From assembly GCF_030053135.1 (NCBI RefSeq), contig NZ_CP125651.1:434001-498000 (forward strand): a DNA stretch of 64,000 nucleotides, given 5' to 3'. This document shows, piece after piece, positions 1-7,852 of the stretch. The position numbers were made by a program, and so were the translations under genes. This DNA is from Rhizobium sp. BT04 (GTDB lineage: Bacteria > Pseudomonadota > Alphaproteobacteria > Rhizobiales > Rhizobiaceae). Numbering within the stretch: position 1 is the stretch's first letter; every line of letters begins with the position of its first letter. The notes below the pieces were generated by a model, which saw only the letters and a list, made by a program, of their open reading frames with translations, was not told the DNA's origin and made no database searches.

Positions 1-196
1 TCTCCATGCCGGCCTTATGAGTGCAGTCCGCCTTGGTGGCCGATGTCTTCATGGCGTCCTTCGACATCGCGTCGCTCTGCATAGTGTCCTTCTTCATCGA
101 ATCGGACTTCATGGCGTCCTCAGCCGACACCACGCCGGCGAGCGAAAGGCCGACGATGAAGGAGCAGGCTGCAAGGCTGGAAACAAGTTTGGTCAT
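1..196 (-). CDS. MXKDX-repeat secreted small protein (3' end outside window)
   Basis: Reading leftward from an ATG at 196, the frame stays open to the window edge (65 codons seen). The first ~25 residues form a signal peptide ending in VVSA-ED. The mature part is a run of pentapeptides such as AMKSD, SMKKD, TMQSD, AMSKD and AMKTS, followed by a single Cys in ADCTHKAGM. That is the pattern of the pentapeptide MXKDX repeat family, found in many proteobacteria beside ECF sigma factors and DUF692/DoxX genes. An AGGAGAG ribosome binding site lies 6 bases upstream. A promoter-like GTAAC/CGAA pair at 261-286 faces this gene, so it is probably a target of the divergent sigma factor. Its molecular function is not known from the sequence; a role in metal or oxidant handling is inference. 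Confidence 0.8.
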   Translation of the reverse strand, partial: MTKLVSSLAACSFIVGLSLAGVVSAEDAMKSDSMKKDTMQSDAMSKDAMKTSATKADCTHKAGME

Positions 197-260
197 GGAA
201 CTCTCCTGGAATCGGATTGTCGTGTCCGCCGGCGGCCTGCCGATGGCTCACATCAGCCCA

Positions 261-286
261 TTCGAGCGAGTGTGGGGATGCGTTAC
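261..286 (-). promoter_or_regulatory. Candidate ECF promoter for the MXKDX gene
   Basis: On the minus strand GTAAC (286-282) is followed after 17 bases by CGAA (264-261). This matches the GTAAC(C)-N16-CGAA form known for Caulobacter SigF-type ECF promoters, with one extra spacer base. It lies about 65 bases before the start codon at 196. Confidence 0.45.
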
Positions 287-339
287 AGCTTCACGCGCAT
301 GTGATAGAGCTGTGATGCCGATATTGTTTTTGATCTTCT

Positions 340-364
340 GTAACCGATTGGCTGTTTTTCCGAA
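340..364 (+). promoter_or_regulatory. Candidate autoregulated ECF promoter of the sigma gene
   Basis: GTAACC at 340-345 and CGAA at 361-364 have 16 bases between GTAAC and CGAA, as in SigF-type promoters. The sigma factor ATG is at 381, so the leader would be only about 10 bases long and the site predicts autoregulation. Confidence 0.5.
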
Positions 365-380
365 TGAACTCTCTGACAGC

Positions 381-929
381 ATGACAACCGCCCGTTCGGA
401 AGAAGCCCTGAAAGCCTTGATGCTTCTCTCCCTTGACGGGGACGAGGCGGCCTATCGGCGTTTGCTGACGGTCTTGCGCGCGCTGCTTGTTGGTTATTAC
501 AGCCGCCGGATGGCTGCGGCGACGAAGGCGGATATGGAGGACTTGGTCCAGGAGACATTGCTGGCACTGCATTCCCGCCGATTCACCTACGACCGAAACA
601 GACCTTTCACGGCATGGTTCTTCTCGATCGCCCGCTACAAGCTGATCGACCATCACCGCGGCCACGGTGGACGCAGGCTTGGTGAGACCGAGCTTGGCGA
701 GGAGATCGAAAGCGACTTCAGCGAGGACACACTGACGGCGCGTATGGATGTCGAGCGGCTGCTCGACGGCTTGCCGCTGAAGCAGCAGGAACTGATCCGG
801 CAGGTAAAACTCGAGGGCCAATCGGTCGCCGACACCGCAACCCGCACCGGCCAGTCCGAATCGGCGGTGAAAGTCGGCATCCACCGGGCGCTCAAGGCGC
901 TCGGAGAGAGATTGCGAGGCGCATCGTGA
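381..929 (+). CDS. ECF RNA polymerase sigma factor, SigF-like
   Basis: 182-residue extracytoplasmic-function sigma factor. Region 2 is seen around residues 30-85 (DLVQETLLALHSRRFTYD, then FTAWFFSIARYKLIDHHR) and region 4 around residues 120-178 (LPLKQQELIRQ, then a helix-turn-helix ending in ESAVKVGIHRALKALG). The frame is open further upstream but the ATG at 381 fits the family length. The next gene encodes an NrsF-type membrane protein and starts 4 bases before this stop, so sigma and anti-sigma are translationally coupled. Sigma-NrsF pairs in Caulobacter respond to oxidative or metal stress; the signal here cannot be read from the sequence. Confidence 0.9.
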   Translation: MTTARSEEALKALMLLSLDGDEAAYRRLLTVLRALLVGYYSRRMAAATKADMEDLVQETLLALHSRRFTYDRNRPFTAWFFSIARYKLIDHHRGHGGRRLGETELGEEIESDFSEDTLTARMDVERLLDGLPLKQQELIRQVKLEGQSVADTATRTGQSESAVKVGIHRALKALGERLRGAS

Positions 930-1570
930 CAAAGACGGACGACATCATCGAAAGCCTGGTAAGCGACCTGAAGCCGGTGCCGCGCCATGCGCTGTGGCGC
1001 CGCTTCGCGCTTGGCCTCTTGCCGGCCCTCGGGCTCTCGCTGCTGCTGATGCTGGCCATTCTCGGCCTCAGGGTCGATATGCCTGATGTACTGATGCTGC
1101 CGGTCTTCTGGATCAAATCGGCCTACAATGCCGTGATTGCCGTGGCGGCTCTCTTCGCTGTCTTCCGGCTTTCCCGCCCCGACGGTTCCGAAGGACGGTT
1201 TTTCGGTTGGCTGACTTCGATCTTCGCTGCCATGACAGCGGTCGCAGCGATCCAGCTCATGATGGCTCCCGTTGGATCTTACCGGGTGTTGATCCTCGGC
1301 TCTTCGGCGCTCCATTGCCCGTTGCTGATCATCGCCTTCGCATTACCGGTCTATGCCGGGGTGGTCTGGGCATTGCGTCGCGCGGCGCCCTCGAATCTCA
1401 GGCGAACCGGCTTGGTCGCCGGCATTGCCGCGGGAGCAGCCGGCGCCTGGGTCTATTCGTGGTTTTGCACCGAAAACGGCATGCCCTTCGTGCTGATCTG
1501 GTATTCCCTCGGCATCCTGCTCACCGGCGCGCTCGGCGCCTTCACCGGTCCTCGGCTGCTCCGCTGGTAG
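926..1570 (+). CDS. NrsF (DUF1109) family membrane anti-sigma factor
   Basis: 214 residues, GTG start overlapping the sigma stop codon (GTGA). After a short cytoplasmic N-terminus (about 30 residues, the presumed sigma-binding part, containing LKPVPRHALWRR) there are about six hydrophobic segments (for example LLPALGLSLLLMLAILGL and AVIAVAALFAVFRL), as in the DUF1109/NrsF family. The protein probably holds the upstream sigma factor inactive at the inner membrane. The last segment ends GALGAFTGPRLLRW. The 286 bases after it (1571-1856) contain no convincing gene. Confidence 0.85.
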   Translation: MTKTDDIIESLVSDLKPVPRHALWRRFALGLLPALGLSLLLMLAILGLRVDMPDVLMLPVFWIKSAYNAVIAVAALFAVFRLSRPDGSEGRFFGWLTSIFAAMTAVAAIQLMMAPVGSYRVLILGSSALHCPLLIIAFALPVYAGVVWALRRAAPSNLRRTGLVAGIAAGAAGAWVYSWFCTENGMPFVLIWYSLGILLTGALGAFTGPRLLRW

Positions 1571-1787
1571 ATCCTCTGCCGAGACAATTCGCGATCCGAA
1601 AAGATCGATCGTTGCGCGCCGCAACACTTTGCGCAAACGAGGCAAGGCTGTCATTTCGACTATCCCAGCCGCCGCCCTTTCTCGTCGGCCTTCAGCGCCT
1701 TCGTCGAGGCCTTCCGGTTCAGATCACACCGGGGACTACTGCAATTGGTATTGGCGCACTCGAAAAAGCAGCGCCATGCACACAAAA

Positions 1788-1800
1788 TGATGCTTTTCGC
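1788..1800 (+). promoter_or_regulatory. TGATGCTTTTC element upstream of creatininase gene
   Basis: TGATGCTTTTC lies 57 bases before the creatininase ATG. The same sequence recurs twice between the divergent LysR gene and the ABC importer (3672-3684 inverted with one extra C, and 3697-3708), suggesting a shared LysR binding element. Confidence 0.35.
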
Positions 1801-1856
1801 GCTCATCGTTATTCCCTACTCCCTGTCAAGGCAGGTGATGAAAAGGGGACTACCGC

Positions 1857-2654
1857 ATGGCGACGCCGTTTTACTGGAACGAGCTCAACACATATGATTT
1901 TGCCGGCCTTTCCCCCGAGACGACGATTGCCGTTCTGCCGATCGCCTCGACGGAACAGCACGGCCCGCATCTGCCGATCGCAACCGATGTCGCCATCGCG
2001 GCCGGCATGCTGGCGGAGCTGAAGAGGCAGCGGCCGGAGGATCTGGACATATTGGTCCTTCCGACACAGGAGATCGGCAAGGCCAACGAACACATCTATG
2101 GCCCCGGCACGCTGTCGCTCAGCGCCGAGTTGCTCATCCCCGTCTGGACGGCGATCGGGGCAAAGGTTGCCGAAGCTGGATTGCGGAAAATGGTGATCGT
2201 CAACTCCCACGGCGGCAATGTCGACATTATGAGCATCGTCGCGCGTGAACTGCGCGTGCGCCATCAAATGGCGGTGGTCTCCACGCAATGGGGCCGTTTC
2301 GGTCATCCGGAAGGCATGGTCAGCGATCACGAGAGCAAATACGGCATCCACGGCGGCGATGTCGAGACGTCGTTGATGCTGCACTTCCGCCCCGAGCTGG
2401 TGCGTATGGACAAGGCTGAGAATTTCGCCTCGAAGGCCGAATGGATGCGGCAGCAATCCAAATATCTTCAGCCTCTGCCGCCGCATTCGCTAGCCTGGAT
2501 TGCGCATGACCTCAATCCCCTCGGCGTGGTCGGCGATGCCTCGATCGCCACAGCCGAAAAGGGCGAGGCGATCTGCCGCCATCAGGTCAAGGGGTTTGTC
2601 GAGCTGCTCCGGGATCTCAAGGCCTATCCGCTTTCGAATCTCTATGTGAAATAG
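1857..2654 (+). CDS. Creatininase-family amidohydrolase
   Basis: 265 residues, the usual length for the creatinine amidohydrolase family (Pfam Creatininase). Metal-binding and catalytic motifs are present: TEQHGPHLP at residues 32-40, D44, NSHGGN at 116-121 and GGDVE at 166-170. Members open cyclic amides (creatinine) or cleave formamides in riboflavin/F420-type pathways. The start is an ATG preceded by AAAGGGG. The 3' end overlaps the convergent LysR gene by 38 bases. Proximity to a cytosine-deaminase-like enzyme, an FAD oxidase and RidA suggests catabolism of a small cyclic nitrogen compound; the substrate is unknown. Confidence 0.85.
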   Translation: MATPFYWNELNTYDFAGLSPETTIAVLPIASTEQHGPHLPIATDVAIAAGMLAELKRQRPEDLDILVLPTQEIGKANEHIYGPGTLSLSAELLIPVWTAIGAKVAEAGLRKMVIVNSHGGNVDIMSIVARELRVRHQMAVVSTQWGRFGHPEGMVSDHESKYGIHGGDVETSLMLHFRPELVRMDKAENFASKAEWMRQQSKYLQPLPPHSLAWIAHDLNPLGVVGDASIATAEKGEAICRHQVKGFVELLRDLKAYPLSNLYVK

Positions 2655-3606
2655 GGTCAGCCACGGGTTTCACATCCGGCGGGATATGGCCCTTGGCCTG
2701 CAATTCCTGCACCAGGCCGAGCAGTTCGGCGAGCAGATATTCGACGAATAGGCTGGTGGCTGCATCGAGCGGGGCGCGGGCGCGCGCAAACAGCTTCATC
2801 TGTTGGTAACGCGCATGCGGCTCGGCGACCGGCCGGAAGACGAGTTCGCCGCGCCGGCATTCGGTGATGACGTCGAGCGGATTGAGCAGCGTCAGGCCCG
2901 TGCCGCATTTGACGAGCTGCTTCAGCATCTCCGATGCGTTCGTTTCCAGCACCGGTTCGACCGAGATGGGCAGGCGCGCGAAAGCAAGATTGATTACCTC
3001 GCGCAGGCTGGTGCCCGGCTGCGCCAGAACCAGTTTTTCCTGCGTGACATCAGCGAGGTTGATCGGCCCGGGACCAATCAGGCGATGGCCCGGCGGCAGT
3101 ACCACACCGATCGGGATATCGAAATTTCCAAGCGTGCGGATGCCGGGCATGGCGGGGATGTTGAAGCCGAGACCGATATCCACCTCGCCTGATACAACGT
3201 GGCTGGCCGTCGTGCCGCCGGCATCGTTGCGCAGCTGAACGAAGACGCGCGGATGCTCTGACAGAAACCGCGCGATGATTTCGGGCAGCGGCCCGGCGGC
3301 AAGGCCGACGGTGGTCACCATGCGCACCTTCCCCGCCTGCTGCATCTTGAGGCTGCGGATGCGCCCCTCCAGGCGCTCGTAATTCTTCAGCACCTCCCGA
3401 ATATGTTCGATGCAGAGTTCACCGGCAGCCGTCAGCCGCAAGCCACGCGGCAGCCGCTCGAAAAGCGGCGCCCCGATCTCCTCTTCCAGCGCCAAAATCT
3501 GCCTGTTGACCGCCGATGACGCAACGTTGAGGCGCGCTGCCGCCTTGCGGATCGAACCGCAACGGGCGATCTCGTTGATGTAAAGAAGGCGTCTGGAGTG
3601 CAACAT
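2617..3606 (-). CDS. LysR-family transcriptional regulator
   Basis: 329 residues from the ATG at 3606. The N-terminal winged helix is clear (MLHSRRLLYINEIARCGSI, then KAAARLNVASSAVNRQI), followed by a type 2 periplasmic-binding-like effector domain of about 200 residues. It is divergent from the ABC importer gene at 3791, with 184 bases between, the usual arrangement for a LysR activator of the neighbouring operon. Two copies of a TGATGC(C)TTTTC element lie in that gap and a third lies before the creatininase gene. The C-terminal tail after LLAELLGLVQELQ is longer than usual and overlaps the creatininase 3' end. Confidence 0.88.
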   Translation of the reverse strand: MLHSRRLLYINEIARCGSIRKAAARLNVASSAVNRQILALEEEIGAPLFERLPRGLRLTAAGELCIEHIREVLKNYERLEGRIRSLKMQQAGKVRMVTTVGLAAGPLPEIIARFLSEHPRVFVQLRNDAGGTTASHVVSGEVDIGLGFNIPAMPGIRTLGNFDIPIGVVLPPGHRLIGPGPINLADVTQEKLVLAQPGTSLREVINLAFARLPISVEPVLETNASEMLKQLVKCGTGLTLLNPLDVITECRRGELVFRPVAEPHARYQQMKLFARARAPLDAATSLFVEYLLAELLGLVQELQAKGHIPPDVKPVADPISHRDSKADRP

Positions 3607-3671
3607 GATCTCTCCGGTGCATAAATTTTGCGCAGGGCGCACAAATTATCTTCAGCTTTTCCACAGATGCC

Positions 3672-3708
3672 GAAAAGGCATCAATGCGCACGAATTTTGA
3701 TGCTTTTC
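3672..3708. promoter_or_regulatory. Paired TGATGC(C)TTTTC elements, LysR operator candidate
   Basis: 3672-3684 reads on the minus strand as TTGATGCCTTTTC and 3697-3708 reads on the plus strand as TTGATGCTTTTC, giving an inverted pair in the lysR-ABC intergenic region. The right copy overlaps the partly palindromic ATGCTTTTCAAAGCGCAT. Confidence 0.4.
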
Positions 3709-3790
3709 AAAGCGCATGGCAATGGCTCAAATTGCGTTAAAAGGGAGCCGACCAAGGCTTCCCTCGGCGAAAAAAGGGGAACTGCCTGCC

Positions 3791-4807
3791 ATGTTGAAAT
3801 CACAGACGAAGACGCAATTCTTGCGCTGCCTCGGCCTCGCATCCATGCTCGCTGGCGCCTCGCCGGCGCTTGCCCTCGACAAGGTAAGCTACGGCACGAA
3901 CTGGCTTGCCCAAGCCGAGCATGGCGGCTTCTACCAAGCCGTCGCCGACGGAACCTATGCGAAATACGGCCTCGATGTCACCATCGTCCAAGGCGGCCCG
4001 AATGCTGCAAACAGCGCGCTCTTGATCTCCGGCAAGCTCGATTTTTACATGGGTGGTCCTCAGGAAGAAATATCCGCCGTAGAGCAGGGTATTCCGCTGG
4101 TCGATGTCGCCGCGATCTTCCAAAAAGATCCGCAGGTGCTGATTGCCCATCCGGATAACGGCGTCGACAAATTCGAGGACCTCGCCAAGCTGAAAACGCT
4201 GTTCCTCAGCAAGGACGGCTACCTCACCTATTTCGAATGGATGAAGGCCAACTTCAAAGGCTTCAAGGACGAACAGTACAAGCCCTATAACTTCAGCCCC
4301 GCCCCCTTCCTCGCAGACAAGGACTCGGGCCAGCAGGGCTACCTGACCTCCGAACCCTACGAGATCCAGAAGCAGGCGGGCTTCGAGCCTAAGGTCTTCC
4401 TGCTCGCCGACAACGGTTACTCCCCCTATTCGACGATGATCACGACGACGCAGGCGATGATCGACGGTAAGCCCGATGTCGTGCAGCGCTTCGTCGATGC
4501 CTCGATCGAGGGCTGGTACAACTACCTCTACGGCGACAACGCCAAGGCGAACGCGCTGATCAAGAAGGACAATCCCGAAATGACGGACGGCCAGATCGCC
4601 TATTCGATCGCCAAGATGAAGGAATATGGCATCATCGAATCCGGCGACAGCCTCGACAAAGGCATCGGCTGCATTACCGACGCCCATTACAAGAAGTTCT
4701 TCGACGAGATGACGGCCATCAAGGTGTTCAAGACCGATACTGCCTATACCAAGGCCTTTACGGCGAAGTTCGTGTGCAAGGGCGCCGGAATGGCGCTGAA
4801 GAAATAA
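3791..4807 (+). CDS. ABC importer substrate-binding protein, NMT1/ThiY-like
   Basis: 338 residues from ATG 3791, preceded by AAAAGGGGAA. It has a signal peptide (about 1-30, cleavage near SPALA-LDK) and then VSYGTNWLAQAEHGGFYQAVADGTY, typical of the NMT1/THI5-like periplasmic binding proteins that capture pyrimidines, thiamine precursors or sulfonates. The motif QGGPNAANSALLISGKLDFYMGG is the usual ligand-pocket region. It is first in an operon with an ATPase and a permease and then catabolic enzymes, so the ligand is probably the substrate of the downstream deaminase. The exact ligand is unknown. Confidence 0.87.
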   Translation: MLKSQTKTQFLRCLGLASMLAGASPALALDKVSYGTNWLAQAEHGGFYQAVADGTYAKYGLDVTIVQGGPNAANSALLISGKLDFYMGGPQEEISAVEQGIPLVDVAAIFQKDPQVLIAHPDNGVDKFEDLAKLKTLFLSKDGYLTYFEWMKANFKGFKDEQYKPYNFSPAPFLADKDSGQQGYLTSEPYEIQKQAGFEPKVFLLADNGYSPYSTMITTTQAMIDGKPDVVQRFVDASIEGWYNYLYGDNAKANALIKKDNPEMTDGQIAYSIAKMKEYGIIESGDSLDKGIGCITDAHYKKFFDEMTAIKVFKTDTAYTKAFTAKFVCKGAGMALKK

Positions 4808-4820
4808 GCCTCCCAGGCTC

Positions 4821-4843
4821 GGTCCGCCGCCCGGTGGCGGACC
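4821..4843 (+). terminator. Intercistronic hairpin after the binding-protein gene
   Basis: GGTCCGCC and GGCGGACC form a perfect 8-base stem with a 7-base loop, 14 bases after the stop codon and before the ATPase gene. No T-run follows. Such hairpins often protect the highly expressed binding-protein message and attenuate the rest of the operon. Confidence 0.55.
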
Positions 4844-4859
4844 GCATCCCTTTCGATAA

Positions 4860-5696
4860 ATGAGCGAGAAAATGTCCCTAGCCGAAACCAAGGTGGCGCC
4901 GTCGAAGGAAACGCGAAAGCGGCCGCTGGTCGTCATGCAGTCGGTTTCGAAGGTCTTTTCCAGCGGCACTGTCGCCCTTTCGAACATGTCGCTCACCGTC
5001 GAAAGTGGCGAGTTCGTCAGCCTGCTCGGCCCTTCCGGCTGCGGCAAGTCGACCGCGCTGCGCATCATAGCCGGTCTCGGGGATGTCACCTCGGGAACGA
5101 TCGACTGGCCGAGTTCGCGCATCAATTCCAGAGGTCTGCCGGAGGGCGATATCGGCTTTGTCTTCCAGGAACCGACGTTGATGCCCTGGAAGAACGTGTT
5201 CGACAATGTCCATCTGCCGCTGAGGTTGAGGCGCGTTTCGAAGGCAGCCGCGCATGATCAGATCATGGAAGTGCTGACTACCGTCGGCCTTCAGGATTTT
5301 GCCAAGGCCTATCCGCGCGAACTTTCCGGCGGTATGAAGATGCGCGTCTCGATCGCCCGTGCGCTGGTGACGAAGCCGAAGCTGCTGCTGATGGACGAAC
5401 CTTTCGCCGCGCTCGATGAGATCACCCGCCAGAAGCTCAACGACGACGTGCTGCGGCTGTGGAAGGCGACCGGCATTACGGTGATTTTCGTGACGCATTC
5501 GGTCTTCGAGTCCGCCTATCTCTCGAACCGCATCGTCGTGATGAAGGCAAGGCCCGGGCGTGTGCATGCCGACGTCCCGCTGATCACCAGCCTCGAACGC
5601 GACGCGCACTACCGCACTTCGGAAGAATACCGCAAGGCCTGCGAAACGGTATCGTATTCGCTGATCGGGGCGATCAATTCGGCAGGGGATCATTGA
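4860..5696 (+). CDS. ABC importer ATP-binding protein, NitT/TauT type
   Basis: 278 residues. Walker A is GPSGCGKST, the signature is LSGGMKMRVSIARAL, Walker B is LLLMDEPFAALD and the switch region is VTHSVFES, all as in SsuB/TauB/ThiZ-like ATPases. The first ~25 residues are a variable extension; MSLAETK (ATG 4872) is an alternative start. The stop codon overlaps the permease start (TGATG). It energises the importer made with the genes at 3791 and 5696. Confidence 0.92.
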   Translation: MSEKMSLAETKVAPSKETRKRPLVVMQSVSKVFSSGTVALSNMSLTVESGEFVSLLGPSGCGKSTALRIIAGLGDVTSGTIDWPSSRINSRGLPEGDIGFVFQEPTLMPWKNVFDNVHLPLRLRRVSKAAAHDQIMEVLTTVGLQDFAKAYPRELSGGMKMRVSIARALVTKPKLLLMDEPFAALDEITRQKLNDDVLRLWKATGITVIFVTHSVFESAYLSNRIVVMKARPGRVHADVPLITSLERDAHYRTSEEYRKACETVSYSLIGAINSAGDH

Positions 5697-6538
5697 TGAG
5701 TGACGAAACAGACACATCGCCGCCGCTCGTTAAGGGTACCGCAAACGCAAGGCGCCGCAATCTTGCGCTGCGCATCGCCATTCCCTTCCTCGTCATCGCC
5801 CTGTTGATCCTCGTCTGGTACACCTATGTGAAACTGTCCGGCGTGCCGCCCTATATCCTGCCAGGACCGGCCGCTGTGGCAAACGCCTTCGTGACGGATT
5901 GGGGTACGCTGGCGCCGGCCCTCTGGGTCACGACTAAGATCACCTTCATCTCGCTGATGCTGGCGCTGATCGGCGGCGTGGGGTTTGCGATCTTCCTCGT
6001 GCAATCGCGCTGGATCGAGATCGCCTTCTATCCGCTCGCCGTCATCCTGCAGGTGACACCGATCGTGGCGATCTCGCCGCTGATCCTGATCTACGCTCCC
6101 TCGACGCAGGTGGCGCTGCTCATCTGCGCCTTCCTCGTCGCATTCTTCCCGATCCTGTCGAACATGGTGCAGGGCCTGAAGAGCGTCGACCATAACCTCA
6201 TCAACCTGTTCGAGCTCTACGGCGCCTCGCGCTGGCAGACGCTGATCCATCTGAAGATCCCGGCCGCCCAGCCCTATTTCATGACCGGTCTCCGCATCGG
6301 CGGCGGCCTCGCGCTGATCGCCGCCGTCGTCGCCGAATTTGCCGCGGGCTCGGCCGGTGCCGGCTCCGGCCTCGCCTTCCGTCTGCTCGAAGCACAGTAC
6401 CGGATGAACATCCCGCGGCTGTTTGCGGCGCTGTTGATGCTCTCCATGCTTGGGGTCGCCATTTTCGGCCTCACCACCCTGATTGCCTGGCTGAGCCTCC
6501 ACCGCTGGCATGAAAGCAGCATCAAACGGGAAAACTGA
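5696..6538 (+). CDS. ABC importer permease, NitT/TauT (SsuC) type
   Basis: 280 residues, starting in a TGATG overlap with the ATPase stop. About six hydrophobic segments are visible, starting with LALRIAIPFLVIALLILVW. The EAA-type cytoplasmic loop reads FELYGASRWQTLIHLKIPAAQPYFMTGLRIGGGLALIAAV. The stop overlaps the next start (TGATG), so import and catabolism are translationally coupled. Confidence 0.92.
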   Translation: MSDETDTSPPLVKGTANARRRNLALRIAIPFLVIALLILVWYTYVKLSGVPPYILPGPAAVANAFVTDWGTLAPALWVTTKITFISLMLALIGGVGFAIFLVQSRWIEIAFYPLAVILQVTPIVAISPLILIYAPSTQVALLICAFLVAFFPILSNMVQGLKSVDHNLINLFELYGASRWQTLIHLKIPAAQPYFMTGLRIGGGLALIAAVVAEFAAGSAGAGSGLAFRLLEAQYRMNIPRLFAALLMLSMLGVAIFGLTTLIAWLSLHRWHESSIKREN

Positions 6539-7851
6539 TGACCTATTCCTTCATATCCCCGCCGAATGCGGCCCGCTTCGTGCTGAGCAATGCGACAGTG
6601 CCCGCCGTTACCGTCGGGCCTCTCGACGTGTCCGTGACGGAGGGACTGGCGACAGTCGATATCGTCATCAGCGACGGTACGATTGCCGCCATCCGGCCGG
6701 CTGGCGCCGCACCCGCCGACTATGCCAGGATCGATCTCAAGGACGGCATGGTCTGGCCGTGTTTTGCCGATATCCATACCCATCTCGACAAGGGCCATAT
6801 CTGGCCGCGCCAGGCCAATCCCGACGGCAGCTTCATGGGCGCGCTCGATGCCGTCCGGGCCGACCGGGAAGCCAACTGGTCGGCTGCAGACGTCAAACGG
6901 CGCATGGAATTCTCGCTGCGTTCCGCCTATGCCCACGGCACCAGCCTGATCCGCACGCACCTGGATTCGCTGGCGCCCCAGCATCGCATCTCCTTCGAGG
7001 TCTTTGCCGAAATCCGGGATGCCTGGAAGGACAGGATCGCGCTGCAGGCAGTCGCCCTGTTCCCGCTGGACGCCATTGCAGACAGCATCTTCTTTGCCGA
7101 CCTCGTCACAACAGTTCGGCAGAGCGGCGGCCTGCTTGGCGGCGTCACCCGGATGGGGCCAGAGCTTGCCTGGCAGCTCGACACGCTCTTCAGAACGGCC
7201 GCAGAACATGGCCTGGATATCGATCTGCATGTCGACGAGACGGATCACCCCGGCGCCGAGACGCTCAAAGCAATTGCCGAGGCGGTACTGCGCAACGGGT
7301 TTAAGGGCAAGGTCGCTGCCGGCCATTGCTGCTCGCTCGCCCGCCAGGACGACGACACCGCCGCGCGCACCGTCGAACTGGTCGCCAAAGCCGGCATAGC
7401 CGTCATCTCGCTGCCGATGTGCAACATGTATCTGCAGGACCGCTATGCCGGCCGCACCCCGCGCTGGCGCGGCGTCACTCTGTTCCACGAGCTGGCCGCC
7501 GCCGGTATCGCGACCGCGGTCGCCTCCGACAATACCCGCGACCCCTTCTATGCCTATGGTGATCTCGATCCGGTCGAGGTCTTCCGCGAGGCCGTCCGGA
7601 TTCTGCATCTCGACCACCCGCTCGATACCGCCGCCCGTGTCGTCACCACCTCGCCCGCCGCTATCGTCGGACGGCCGGACAAGGGCCGTATCGCCGCCGG
7701 CGATCCGGCCGATCTCGTGCTCTTCAGCGCGCGGCGCTGGAGTGAATTCCTGTCGCGTCCGCAGTCTGACCGCGTCGTGCTTCGCCGCGGCAAGGTGATC
7801 GACCGCAGCCTGCCGGACTACCGTGAACTCGATAACGTCGTTGGAGCCTGA
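6538..7851 (+). CDS. Cytosine deaminase-like metal-dependent amidohydrolase
   Basis: 437 residues of the amidohydrolase superfamily, CodA-like branch. Metal ligands are seen in CFADIHTHLDKGH (HTH at residues 80-82), in DLHVDETDHPGAETL, in GHCCSLA and in ASDNTRDPFYAYGD, which carries the catalytic Asp. CodA-type enzymes deaminate cytosine, and some act on creatinine or isoguanine. The gene is translationally coupled to the importer permease, and a creatininase-family gene and RidA lie in the same locus. Which ring compound is the real substrate cannot be read from the sequence. Confidence 0.87.
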   Translation: MTYSFISPPNAARFVLSNATVPAVTVGPLDVSVTEGLATVDIVISDGTIAAIRPAGAAPADYARIDLKDGMVWPCFADIHTHLDKGHIWPRQANPDGSFMGALDAVRADREANWSAADVKRRMEFSLRSAYAHGTSLIRTHLDSLAPQHRISFEVFAEIRDAWKDRIALQAVALFPLDAIADSIFFADLVTTVRQSGGLLGGVTRMGPELAWQLDTLFRTAAEHGLDIDLHVDETDHPGAETLKAIAEAVLRNGFKGKVAAGHCCSLARQDDDTAARTVELVAKAGIAVISLPMCNMYLQDRYAGRTPRWRGVTLFHELAAAGIATAVASDNTRDPFYAYGDLDPVEVFREAVRILHLDHPLDTAARVVTTSPAAIVGRPDKGRIAAGDPADLVLFSARRWSEFLSRPQSDRVVLRRGKVIDRSLPDYRELDNVVGA

Positions 7852-7852
7852 C

